IMG/VR virus record: IMGVR_UViG_3300044825_001871
Coordinates: 1 to 64,000 of that record
Length of the DNA stretch: 64,000 nt
Direction: 5' to 3' (one strand)
Source: a virus
Positions 35,924-42,868 of the stretch are shown one piece after another. The notes under the pieces were generated by a model. It ran no database searches. It had not been told where the DNA came from and worked only from the letters and a program-made list of their open reading frames with translations. The translations under genes were made by a program, and so were the position numbers. How positions within the stretch are numbered: position 1 is the stretch's first letter; the number at the start of each line of letters is the position of its first letter.

Positions 35924-36007
35924 ATGAAACTGAAAACTAAAATCAATCTATTGTCAAAAGCAATCAACGGCAAAGAACTTCTTATTATTCTTAATTCACT
36001 GAAATGA
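35924..36007 (+). CDS. Very small basic protein (27 aa), doubtful
   Basis: M-K-L-K-T-K-I-N-L-L-S-K-A-I-N-G-K. Supported only by position and a 4-base overlap with the next start. Confidence 0.35.
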   Translation: MKLKTKINLLSKAINGKELLIILNSLK

Positions 36008-36204
36008 TTCTTCTTCAAAAACAAGATTACGGTTGCATCTTTACTCTTGACCCTGATTCAAAAGAATTGTATTATGCTCCCATCTATCAAAACAACACTG
36101 TAAATCTAAATGAATTTGCACCTGTTGATCTTGCTGATGTAGATGATGAGTATGATGTACTCTCTATTCAACAAGAACTGATTCAACTTACTCTTAACAA
36201 CTGA
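36004..36204 (+). CDS. Small acidic protein (66 aa)
   Basis: Y-G-C-I-F-T-L-D-P-D-S-K-E-L-Y-Y and D-L-A-D-V-D-D-E-Y-D. Function unknown. Confidence 0.68.
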   Translation: MILLQKQDYGCIFTLDPDSKELYYAPIYQNNTVNLNEFAPVDLADVDDEYDVLSIQQELIQLTLNN

Positions 36205-36338
36205 TGAACGATTCTACACTTGATCTTTTCTGTCAGCACGAAGATGAAGCATTTGCTGATGAATATGCAATGGAATTAGAAAGGAAAGCAGCAGAGTTAG
36301 AAATTACTGTTGATTATTATATGATGGAGTTTATTTGA
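36204..36338 (+). CDS. Small acidic protein (44 aa)
   Basis: M-N-D-S-T-L-D-L-F-C-Q-H-E-D-E-A. Last gene of the accessory region; its first codons match a stretch between the direct repeats at 35866-35892. Confidence 0.6.
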   Translation: MNDSTLDLFCQHEDEAFADEYAMELERKAAELEITVDYYMMEFI

Positions 36339-36387
36339 TATAATGATAGTGTTATATTAAATAAATGTATTAAAAAACATATATGAG

Positions 36388-36430
36388 TTTTCAACAAGTC
36401 TGTGGAAAACGTTGTTGAATATGTGGAAAA
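36388..36430 (-). promoter_or_regulatory. Cluster of cyanobacterial DnaA-box-like 9-mers
   Basis: TGTGGAAAA at 36401-36409 and 36422-36430 (reverse of TTTTCCACA, the cyanobacterial DnaA box as I recall it) and TTTTCAACA at 36388-36396 with one mismatch. Confidence 0.5.
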
Positions 36431-36436
36431 CTATGT

Positions 36437-36476
36437 TTAATGTCTATAAATGTCTATAAATGTCTATAAATGTCTC
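36437..36476 (+). repeat. 10-bp tandem repeat, three full copies
   Basis: TGTCTATAAA repeated three times without interruption (36441-36470) and a fourth partial copy. Each copy contains CTATAAAT, close to the late promoter consensus. Confidence 0.9.
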
Positions 36477-36605
36477 AGAGTCTTGTGATCTTGGATTCTG
36501 TATTATAACACAACAGCACTGTTTTGTCAATACCCCGCCGCCACTCAAAAAACTGGCACAAGGCGATAATTATAAAACAGTATAACACTATTGTTATATG
36601 TTATG

Positions 36606-36650
36606 AAACCCGTGAGACTCAGTATTTTTATGAGTCTCACGGGTTTTTCT
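36606..36650 (+). terminator. Very strong intrinsic terminator
   Basis: Perfect 15-bp stem (36606-36620 with 36632-36646) containing CCCGTGAGACTC, an 11-base loop, and a run of T. Separates the accessory region from the control region. Confidence 0.85.
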
Positions 36651-36899
36651 TTATGTACCTGTAAGACTCACGCGACGCAAACCACACAGAAAAGTGGCAC
36701 TTGGTCTCATGAGTCTTGCAAAATCGGATGTAGACTGTTAGGGCGGTAAGAGGGAGGGAAGATCATAAGAATCCCCCACACACTGGGTAATACTTATAAA
36801 CACTCCCAGACATACCTATATGCCCCTAGAAGGCGCTTATAATTACTTTTAGGTGTCTTCATACCTTATAGCACCTATTTTAAGTTTTGAAAAAACTTG

Positions 36900-36907
36900 T
36901 ATAAATA
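36900..36907 (+). promoter_or_regulatory. Late promoter in the control region
   Basis: Exact TATAAATA with no large gene downstream for 560 bases, so any product is a short peptide or a non-coding RNA through the repeat array. Confidence 0.5.
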
Positions 36908-37084
36908 AATCACCTATTCAAATTCAATAGAGCAGCTCTTGAACTTTCCTACGGGACCAAAAGGTAACAATCTGACAGAAAGAGAATAGAATTATAACAC
37001 ATTGATGGTTTATATGAAAGGCGAACAGGGTTTAACTATAGGTTTCCCAATGTGCCAAATGCCCGATGAAGAATATCAAACTCC

Positions 37085-37444
37085 TTCGTGATTAGGTGCT
37101 TTCCGTGCCATTGAATTACTTACAATCAATTGCTAAACATAAGAATCAAAAGTTCTTTCGTGTTTAGATAGATTTCGTATGGCTTTTTATAATATCAAAC
37201 AATCACTGAGATAACAACTCAAAGTTTGTTCGTGATTAGATAAGATTCGTACAGAGAATTTATATTTCACCACACTCATCAGAATGTCTTTAAGAATTCA
37301 TTCGTGATTAGATAAGATTCGTATTGATATTGATTCTGATAAACATTTACATGCATTTGTACTTGAAGATGATTCGTTTATAATCAGAGTTCGTTGTAGG
37401 GAATAACTTGACAGTCAATATAAGGTCTGGTAGAATTAAGTCCG
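37085..37444 (+). repeat. Array of repeat units spaced exactly 72 bp
   Basis: Units begin at 37085, 37157, 37229, 37301 and 37373. The 23-bp core starts TTCGTGATTAGATAAGATTC and is identical in units 3 and 4, diverged in 1, 2 and 5; TTCG recurs about 17 bases in. The 49 bases between cores are unrelated. A similar pair of cores (TTCGTTGT) occurs at 37872 and 37944, again 72 apart. Confidence 0.8.
37408..37436 (+). promoter_or_regulatory. Strong sigma70-type promoter
   Basis: TTGACA, 17-base spacer, TAGAAT, lying in the last unit of the repeat array, 33 bases before a start codon. Confidence 0.8.
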
Positions 37445-37469
37445 TAGAGTTTATTCGTTCTTCCGTCTT

Positions 37470-37643
37470 ATGGCAACTTCTTCTCTCACAGCACAGTCAC
37501 AAAAGAACAAGTATCGTATTACGTTAGAATTAAACGTGAATGAAGATTTTAATCCTCATCAGATTGATTGGAGTAAACTCTTTGATCTTGATCGTAACGA
37601 ACACGTTAAGAGTTACGTAGAAGATCTATCTACTCGCTGGTAA
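37470..37643 (+). CDS. Small protein under a strong host-type promoter (57 aa)
   Basis: M-A-T-S-S-L-T-A-Q-S-Q-K-N-K-Y-R-I-T-L-E and D-W-S-K-L-F-D-L-D, ending D-L-S-T-R-W. A disordered start and a compact helical end. The strong promoter and the terminator after it form a complete mono-gene unit, as expected for an immediate-early host-takeover gene. Function unknown. Confidence 0.7.
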   Translation: MATSSLTAQSQKNKYRITLELNVNEDFNPHQIDWSKLFDLDRNEHVKSYVEDLSTRW

Positions 37644-37666
37644 TTATTAATACTTAATACCAGTAA

Positions 37667-37700
37667 GAAACATCGTCTTATAGATGTTTCGTTCATTCTT
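37667..37700 (+). terminator. Intrinsic terminator after the 57-aa gene
   Basis: GAAACATC / GATGTTTC stem, 8-base loop, then GTTCATTCTTT. Confidence 0.6.
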
Positions 37701-37720
37701 TATATACAGTGTTACCTAAT

Positions 37721-37778
37721 AAGAATTAAGTTGTCTGATTATTCTTCTGATTTCGGGCAACTTAATTCTTTATTCTTA
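37721..37778 (+). terminator. Large hairpin, possible terminator
   Basis: Perfect 13-bp stem AAGAATTAAGTTG / CAACTTAATTCTT, 24-base loop, T-rich tail. Confidence 0.55.
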
Positions 37779-38134
37779 TTATTATTCGTTGTTAATTGAC
37801 AGCAGTTAGTATAAAGAATAGGTAATTCTTATTATATAAGTAGACAATTTTCGTGCTACTAGTATAAACAATTCGTTGTTTTATTCTAATAGCACAGTGA
37901 TTGGGGGGGCAGTTAGTATAAAATAGACGAATAATAATAGTTATTCGTTGTCAGTTGTTTATTCGTGTTAGCAGTTATTTTAATTAATTGTTTATTGTTT
38001 ATATTTTGCGTTGCCCCCCGTTTATAAAAATCGATAAGTCCCTAACCTACAGTGTATGTCTTTTTCGATCTCTATATCACTCTCATAAAAAAAAAATTTC
38101 CCAGAAAAAAATAACCTCAAAAAGAGCAAATAAA

Positions 38135-38275
38135 ATGAAACAACGCCCATATTGGAGTTTCTGGAAAGTAGTCTTTGCTGGGTATCTGATACGTTATCCG
38201 GGGAAAATTCTGAAAATTTTTGGCGTTCCTCTTGGAATTCTACTAGTCATAATATATAATGCAGCGAACAAATAA
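38135..38275 (+). CDS. Small membrane protein (46 aa)
   Basis: M-K-Q-R-P-Y-W-S-F-W-K-V-V-F-A-G-Y-L-I-R then hydrophobic V-P-L-G-I-L-L-V-I-I-Y. ATG 38135 chosen; the longer frame begins in non-coding sequence. Conserved in style with cyanophage mini membrane proteins. Confidence 0.7.
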   Translation: MKQRPYWSFWKVVFAGYLIRYPGKILKIFGVPLGILLVIIYNAANK

Positions 38276-38297
38276 AAATTTTCCGAAAAATTTTTTT

Positions 38298-38498
38298 ATG
38301 AAAAATCAAGAAAAGATATATCACATATATGCAAAGGATAAGTGCATATATCACAGTCTTTCAGAGGAAAAATTTTCTGAGACCTGGGAGATGTTGCACA
38401 GGATGGTTGATTTGCTTGGGAAGGGCATTGAAAAAGATGATTTACAGTACGAATCTTTGTTTGTGAATAAAGAGGTCGTATTAAATTCTTCTCATTGA
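38298..38498 (+). CDS. Conserved cyanophage protein (66 aa)
   Basis: K-I-Y-H-I-Y-A-K-D-K-C-I-Y-H-S-L-S-E-E, then W-E-M-L-H-R-M-V-D-L-L. I recognise this from T4-like cyanophages near structural genes; no function known. Confidence 0.78.
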   Translation: MKNQEKIYHIYAKDKCIYHSLSEEKFSETWEMLHRMVDLLGKGIEKDDLQYESLFVNKEVVLNSSH

Positions 38499-38547
38499 CA
38501 ATCGACTATATACAGTGTTAAAATTGAAATGAAGGTTTATTAACTTT

Positions 38548-39024
38548 ATGCTTTTGTTGGATAGATTTTATGACAAATTGCCAGATATTCTCGATGAAGA
38601 ATCTTGTTGGGAATGGAAAGGAGCAATAGATAGGTATGGATATGGTGCTTTTTCTATTGGAAAAAAGACAGTAAAAGCGCACAGGATATCATACGAAGTT
38701 TTCTATGCAGAACCACTGAATGATCTTTTATGCTTACATAAATGCGACAATCGTAGATGTGTAAATCCTCAACATCTATTTGCAGGAACAAATCTCGATA
38801 ATATGAGAGATAAAGTTCAGAAAAATAGATGTTATAGTGGAGACCAAAAGGGAGAAAATAATGGGGCATCAAAACTTACTGACAATCAGGTAAGAGAAAT
38901 TAGACAATTGTATAATTCTGGAAAATATACAAAATCAAAACTTGGAAAAATGTATAAAGTCCATCGAACTACAATTTATTATATTGTAAATAAAAAAACT
39001 TATAAGCCTATCTTGGAGGGTTAA
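38548..39024 (+). CDS. HNH homing-type endonuclease with HTH tail (158 aa)
   Basis: C-W-E-W-K-G-A, V-K-A-H-R-I-S-Y-E-V-F, C-L-H-K-C-D-N-R-R-C-V-N-P-Q-H-L-F-A-G and T-N-L-D-N-M-R-D form the HNH_3 fold. The C-terminus (T-D-N-Q-V-R-E-I-R-Q-L ... S-K-L-G-K-M-Y-K-V-H-R-T-T) is a helix-turn-helix. Typical free-standing phage enzyme, inserted between conserved small genes. TTGACA at 38495 may be part of its promoter. Confidence 0.85.
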   Translation: MLLLDRFYDKLPDILDEESCWEWKGAIDRYGYGAFSIGKKTVKAHRISYEVFYAEPLNDLLCLHKCDNRRCVNPQHLFAGTNLDNMRDKVQKNRCYSGDQKGENNGASKLTDNQVREIRQLYNSGKYTKSKLGKMYKVHRTTIYYIVNKKTYKPILEG

Positions 39025-39028
39025 ATCA

Positions 39029-39793
39029 ATGGCCAAAGGATTTACAGTTAAAGCATCAGCACCCAAACCCCAAGAAGAATGGGATATTGATGGAATTAAA
39101 GAAAGAATGCGAGGTAAGAGTATTGTATTCTGTCTACCAGGACGAGGATGTTCTTTTATCTTTTTGAAGAATTTCGTACAACTGTGCTTTGATATGGTAC
39201 AGAATGGTATGAGTATTCAGATCTCACAAGACTATAGTTCAATGGTAAACTTTGCTCGTTGTAAAGTTCTTGGAGCAAATGTTTTGAGAGGACCAAAGCA
39301 GATTCCTTGGGATGGAAAACTGCAGTATGATTATCAACTTTGGATTGATAGTGACATTGTTTTTGACACGAACAAGTTCTGGCAACTCTGTGATCTTGCT
39401 CTCAATGCGGAAGGTGAGGAGAAGGAAATCGTCGCAGGTTGGTACGCTACTGAGGACGGTCACACAACTTCTGTCGCACATTGGTTGGAAGAAGATGATT
39501 TCCGTAAGAATGGCGGAGTCATGAACCACGAAACTGTGGAATCAATCAGCAAGCGTCGTAAGCCATTCACTGTAGATTACACAGGTTTTGGTTGGGTACT
39601 TATTAAGAAAGGTGTATTTGAAAATCTTGAATACCCTTGGTTTGCTCCTAAGATGCAAGTCTTTGATTCTGGCAAAGTACAAGATATGTGCGGTGAGGAC
39701 GTTTCATTCTGTCTTGATGCTAAAGAGGCAGGCTTTGAAGTTTGGTGCGACCCTCGTATTAGAGTCGGTCATGAGAAAACTCGTATTATCTAA
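39029..39793 (+). CDS. Glycosyltransferase-like protein, GT-A fold (254 aa)
   Basis: I-V-F-C-L-P-G-R-G-C-S near the start, W-I-D-S-D-I-V-F (D-x-D, about residue 106), and E-D-V-S-F-C-L-D-A-K near the end fit a GT-A sugar transferase. Conserved upstream of baseplate genes in cyanophages as I recall. Could glycosylate virion protein, DNA or host surface; substrate not predictable. Confidence 0.75.
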   Translation: MAKGFTVKASAPKPQEEWDIDGIKERMRGKSIVFCLPGRGCSFIFLKNFVQLCFDMVQNGMSIQISQDYSSMVNFARCKVLGANVLRGPKQIPWDGKLQYDYQLWIDSDIVFDTNKFWQLCDLALNAEGEEKEIVAGWYATEDGHTTSVAHWLEEDDFRKNGGVMNHETVESISKRRKPFTVDYTGFGWVLIKKGVFENLEYPWFAPKMQVFDSGKVQDMCGEDVSFCLDAKEAGFEVWCDPRIRVGHEKTRII

Positions 39794-39954
39794 TGAATAA
39801 ACTCTACAATCTTTCTTATAAAGGTCGTACAATTTATAAAGATCTCAGTGCAGAAGACTGTGCTGAGATTCTTCAAGATCTCTCAGAGCGTTTTTACTCG
39901 GGAGAAGACATTGATCCTAATTTAATTGAAATGGAGGAAATTACAAATGGCTAA
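39793..39954 (+). CDS. Small conserved protein (53 aa)
   Basis: M-N-K-L-Y-N-L-S-Y-K-G-R-T-I-Y-K-D-L-S, E-D-C-A-E-I-L-Q-D-L. Shares a base with the upstream stop and overlaps the next gene by 8 bases. Confidence 0.7.
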   Translation: MNKLYNLSYKGRTIYKDLSAEDCAEILQDLSERFYSGEDIDPNLIEMEEITNG

Positions 39955-40090
39955 AGGCGGTGGATCTAATAAGACTATTTTTGAACCTGGCGCACCCAAG
40001 AAAACACGTCAAGGACGTTCGCCACGTACATTGCTAAGTGCAACTTCTCGTAATGGACGTAAGAAAAAGTATCGCGGTCAAGGAAAATAA
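39947..40090 (+). CDS. Small basic conserved protein (47 aa)
   Basis: M-A-K-G-G-G-S-N-K-T-I-F-E-P-G-A-P-K-K, then a Lys/Arg-rich tail. I recognise it as conserved in cyanophages. Likely disordered; function unknown. Confidence 0.75.
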   Translation: MAKGGGSNKTIFEPGAPKKTRQGRSPRTLLSATSRNGRKKKYRGQGK

Positions 40091-40096
40091 AATAAA

Positions 40097-40312
40097 ATGA
40101 TTCAACTTAATCCTCAAATCCCAGTCTTTACCCCAAAAGGTAAAGGTTGGGCTTTTTTTGTAATCGATCGTTCGCAGGAACATGATCTTGAGTGGGTTGT
40201 CTTTCTAGATAGTAATGGAGAATGTTGGACTTTTAGGAATTCTGACATTCGCATTCAGAAAAATTATACTTTAAATCGCCATAATACAAATATTTTTGAT
40301 AAATCGGGATAG
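40097..40312 (+). CDS. Conserved cyanophage protein (71 aa)
   Basis: N-P-Q-I-P-V-F-T-P-K-G-K-G-W-A-F-F-V-I-D and L-E-W-V-V-F-L-D; a small beta domain seen in cyanophage genomes upstream of gp25. Function unknown. Confidence 0.8.
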   Translation: MIQLNPQIPVFTPKGKGWAFFVIDRSQEHDLEWVVFLDSNGECWTFRNSDIRIQKNYTLNRHNTNIFDKSG

Positions 40313-40355
40313 AAACCCCGTAAAAAGTTCTGATTTTCAGTAATCAGGAGCAAAA

Positions 40356-40517
40356 ATGGACCAAAAAATGCTTAGAGAGATCGCAAATGACGATTTAAAC
40401 CCAAAAAAACACGATTTTTATCACCAAAATGAAATTCATGAAAAAATTCGCAATGATGAAGACTATGATGATTGGGAATATGGGACAGAACCCCTCTATG
40501 AATCAAAAAATCGTTAA
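40356..40517 (+). CDS. Small acidic protein (53 aa)
   Basis: M-D-Q-K-M-L-R-E-I-A-N-D-D-L-N-P-K-K-H-D, acidic end. Perfect CAGGAG 5 bases before ATG. Its stop overlaps the late promoter element of gp25. Confidence 0.7.
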   Translation: MDQKMLREIANDDLNPKKHDFYHQNEIHEKIRNDEDYDDWEYGTEPLYESKNR

Positions 40518-40523
40518 TAAATA
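40516..40523 (+). promoter_or_regulatory. Late promoter-like AATAAATA before gp25
   Basis: AATAAATA 32 bases before the gp25 start. Confidence 0.55.
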
Positions 40524-40554
40524 AGTTAGATTATTAAAATTATCATCATTTCTT

Positions 40555-40956
40555 ATGCCTTCTGAAAGGATAAGCAAAGCATTTAAAGATATTAGTTTAT
40601 CCTTTCAGGTTAATCCCCTGAATTATGACTTGATTGCGATCAAAAATGAGACTGCTATCGCACGTTCTATACGTAATTTAGTTTTGACTCAACCAGGAGA
40701 GAGATTTTTTAATCAAAATCTTGGTTCTAAGGTAAATCAGTCTCTTTTTGAAAATATTGATGATATTAGTGCTTCTATACTTCGCGATGAAATCAGAAAC
40801 ACTATTGAAAATTATGAACCAAGAGTTGATTTAATAGATGTTGTAGTCACCCCAAATTATGATGATTACGAATTTAGCGTAAATGTTAGTTATTACATAG
40901 TTGGTGTTGATGTATTACCACAACAGTTAACATTTGCATTACAACCAACACGATAA
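40555..40956 (+). CDS. 25: gp25-like baseplate wedge protein (133 aa)
   Basis: Matches T4 gp25/GPW: S-F-Q-V-N-P-L, T-A-I-A-R-S-I-R-N-L-V-L-T-Q-P-G-E-R-F-F and N-L-G-S at the centre, Y-E-P-R-V and I-D-V-V-V-T near the end. In T4 gp25 joins the wedge to the tube-sheath junction. Length is normal; it abuts gp6. Confidence 0.92.
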   Translation: MPSERISKAFKDISLSFQVNPLNYDLIAIKNETAIARSIRNLVLTQPGERFFNQNLGSKVNQSLFENIDDISASILRDEIRNTIENYEPRVDLIDVVVTPNYDDYEFSVNVSYYIVGVDVLPQQLTFALQPTR

Positions 40957-42867
40957 ATGGCACTAGTTAATTTCACAAACCTAGATTTCGATCAAATCAA
41001 AACTTCGATTAGAGATTATCTCAGATCGAACTCAAATTTTACTGATTATGATTTTGAAGGATCTAATCTTTCTATAATCTTAGATATTCTAGCGTATAAT
41101 ACATATATTTCCTCATACAATGCTAACATGGTTAGCAATGAGGTTTTTATTGATAGTGCCACACTCAGGGAAAATGTTGTTTCCATTGCAAGAAGCATTG
41201 GGTACACTCCAAGATCAAGAACAGCATCAAAAGCAAACGTTTCTTTCTTTGTAGATACTTCTACAGCACCTTCTCCACAAAAACCTCTTACATTAACCTT
41301 AAAGAAAGGAATTGTATCCACTACTTCTGGATCATTTAGTGGAGTAAGTTATGTTTACTCTATTCCAGATGATATAACTGTTCCTGTTATTAATGGAATT
41401 GCTGATTTTAGTAATATCACAATCTATGAAGGAACTTATATTACAGAAACCTATACGGTAAATTCATTAGATCCAAATCAAAGATTTATTTTAAACAACG
41501 CAAACATAGATTCTTCTCTTATTCGCGTTGAAGTTAGGGATGGTTCTCTTGGACCAAGAAAGAAATATATCCAATCAAACAATATTTTAGACATTAACTC
41601 CGAATCAAGAATTTTCTTCATTCAGGAAATTGAAGATCAAAGATATGAGATTATATTTGGAGATGGTATTTTTGGTAAAAAATTAATTAATGAAAATATT
41701 GTCGAAGTTTCATATGTGATTACAAATGGAGAATCCGCAAACGGAGTTTCTTCTTTTGTTTTTAATGGAACTATTGTAGATAATAACAACTTTGATGTTA
41801 CGAGTGGTATTTCACTCATATCAACCAATATTGCAGCAAGTGGTGGTAAGGAGATAGAATCTGTAGACTCTATTAAGAAATATGCAACTAGAATTTATGC
41901 AGCACAAAATAGAGCAGTAACTTCAAGTGACTATGAGGCAATCATTCCTCAAATATATCCAGAAGCAGAATCGGTTTCTGTATTTGGCGGAGAAGATTTG
42001 GATCCACCGCAATACGGAAAAGTTTTTATTACAATTAAACCAGAAGGTGGTTTCTTTGTTTCCAATGGCGTTAAAGATAATATAAAGAGTGCTCTTAAGA
42101 AGTACTCTGTGGCAGGTATTGTTCCTGAAATATTAGATTTAAAATATCTCTCTATTGAAATTGATAGTACAATATATTACAACAATAATAATGCACCATC
42201 TTCAGATTATGTTTCAAGTGTTGTAAGTAATAACGTACAAAAATATGCCAACTCTTCAGAATTAAACAAGTATGGTGCAAGGTTCAAATATAGTAAGTTT
42301 TTAAGAATTATTGATGATAGTCACGAATCAATAACTTCTAATATAACAACAGTTCAGATGAGACGTGATTTAAAACCAGTGTTAAATAGTTTAGCAACAT
42401 ATGAAATTTGTTTTGGAAATCAGTTCCACATCAAAAATAATGATGGATTTAATATAAAATCATCTGGGTTTTATATTAATGGTATTGAAGATCCTGTTTA
42501 TTTGACTGATGTGCCCGATGTAAATGGAATAACTGGCATCATTAACATTTTTAGATTGAATTCTGCAGATCAATACAAAATTATAGTTGCCAATGCAGGA
42601 ACTATCAATTATGTAAAAGGTGAAATTAATTTAGATGCCATCAATATTTTACAAACTGTTAAAAATGATGGCGAACCAATCATAGAAATTTCTGCAATTC
42701 CAGAATCTAATGATATTATTGGACTACAAGATCTTTATTTAAATCTCAACATTAGTGATGTTAGTTTGGAGATTTTACCTGACAAAATTTCATCTGGAGA
42801 TGATCCTTCAGGATCTACATATACAAAAACAACAAGTTACAGTAATGGTTCTATTATAAGAGAATAA
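40957..42867 (+). CDS. 6: gp6-like baseplate wedge protein (636 aa)
   Basis: N-terminal L-V-N-F-T-N-L-D-F-D-Q-I, D-Y-D-F-E-G-S-N-L-S-I-I-L-D-I-L-A-Y-N-T and R-S-I-G-Y-T-P-R-S are diagnostic of gp6/baseplate J-like proteins; the middle has T-S-S-D-Y-E-A-I-I-P-Q-I-Y-P-E-A. gp6 forms the inter-wedge ring of the baseplate. Full length; starts at the base after gp25 ends. Confidence 0.92.
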   Translation: MALVNFTNLDFDQIKTSIRDYLRSNSNFTDYDFEGSNLSIILDILAYNTYISSYNANMVSNEVFIDSATLRENVVSIARSIGYTPRSRTASKANVSFFVDTSTAPSPQKPLTLTLKKGIVSTTSGSFSGVSYVYSIPDDITVPVINGIADFSNITIYEGTYITETYTVNSLDPNQRFILNNANIDSSLIRVEVRDGSLGPRKKYIQSNNILDINSESRIFFIQEIEDQRYEIIFGDGIFGKKLINENIVEVSYVITNGESANGVSSFVFNGTIVDNNNFDVTSGISLISTNIAASGGKEIESVDSIKKYATRIYAAQNRAVTSSDYEAIIPQIYPEAESVSVFGGEDLDPPQYGKVFITIKPEGGFFVSNGVKDNIKSALKKYSVAGIVPEILDLKYLSIEIDSTIYYNNNNAPSSDYVSSVVSNNVQKYANSSELNKYGARFKYSKFLRIIDDSHESITSNITTVQMRRDLKPVLNSLATYEICFGNQFHIKNNDGFNIKSSGFYINGIEDPVYLTDVPDVNGITGIINIFRLNSADQYKIIVANAGTINYVKGEINLDAINILQTVKNDGEPIIEISAIPESNDIIGLQDLYLNLNISDVSLEILPDKISSGDDPSGSTYTKTTSYSNGSIIRE

Positions 42868-42868
42868 T

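Larger units (their letters stand above)
36339..37084. other. Gene-free control region, left part (candidate origin)
   Basis: No convincing gene. Holds DnaA-box-like 9-mers, a 10-bp tandem repeat, an extra ACTGGCACA box (36552), a minus-strand GTGCCACTT box near 36690, a strong terminator, and a late promoter at 36900. A 25-codon frame M-K-G-E-Q-G-L-T-I-G (37014-37091) is the only frame of interest. Confidence 0.6.
37644..38134. other. Gene-free control region, right part
   Basis: About 490 bases of AT-rich DNA with two hairpins, two copies of GCAGTTAGTATAAA (37802, 37910), repeated TTCGTTGT motifs, and complementary runs GGGGGGCA (37904) and TGCCCCCC (38012). No gene seen. Confidence 0.6.

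Noticed and set aside
37229-37300. CTGATGAG ... GAAA on the minus strand as a hammerhead ribozyme
   Set aside because: Stem II would be too short and the other units lack the motif; coincidence in one unit.
37229-37410. Protein-like reading L-D-K-I-R ... in the repeat units
   Set aside because: The frame has stops in each unit and no start codon; 72 being a multiple of three is suggestive but not enough.
37085-37444. The 72-bp array as a CRISPR array
   Set aside because: Cores are degenerate (only two identical), intervals are constant but AT-rich, and no cas gene is near.
38495-38523. TTGACA as a full promoter for the HNH gene
   Set aside because: The hexamer 17 bases downstream (TTAAAA) is a poor -10, so only mentioned in the gene entry.
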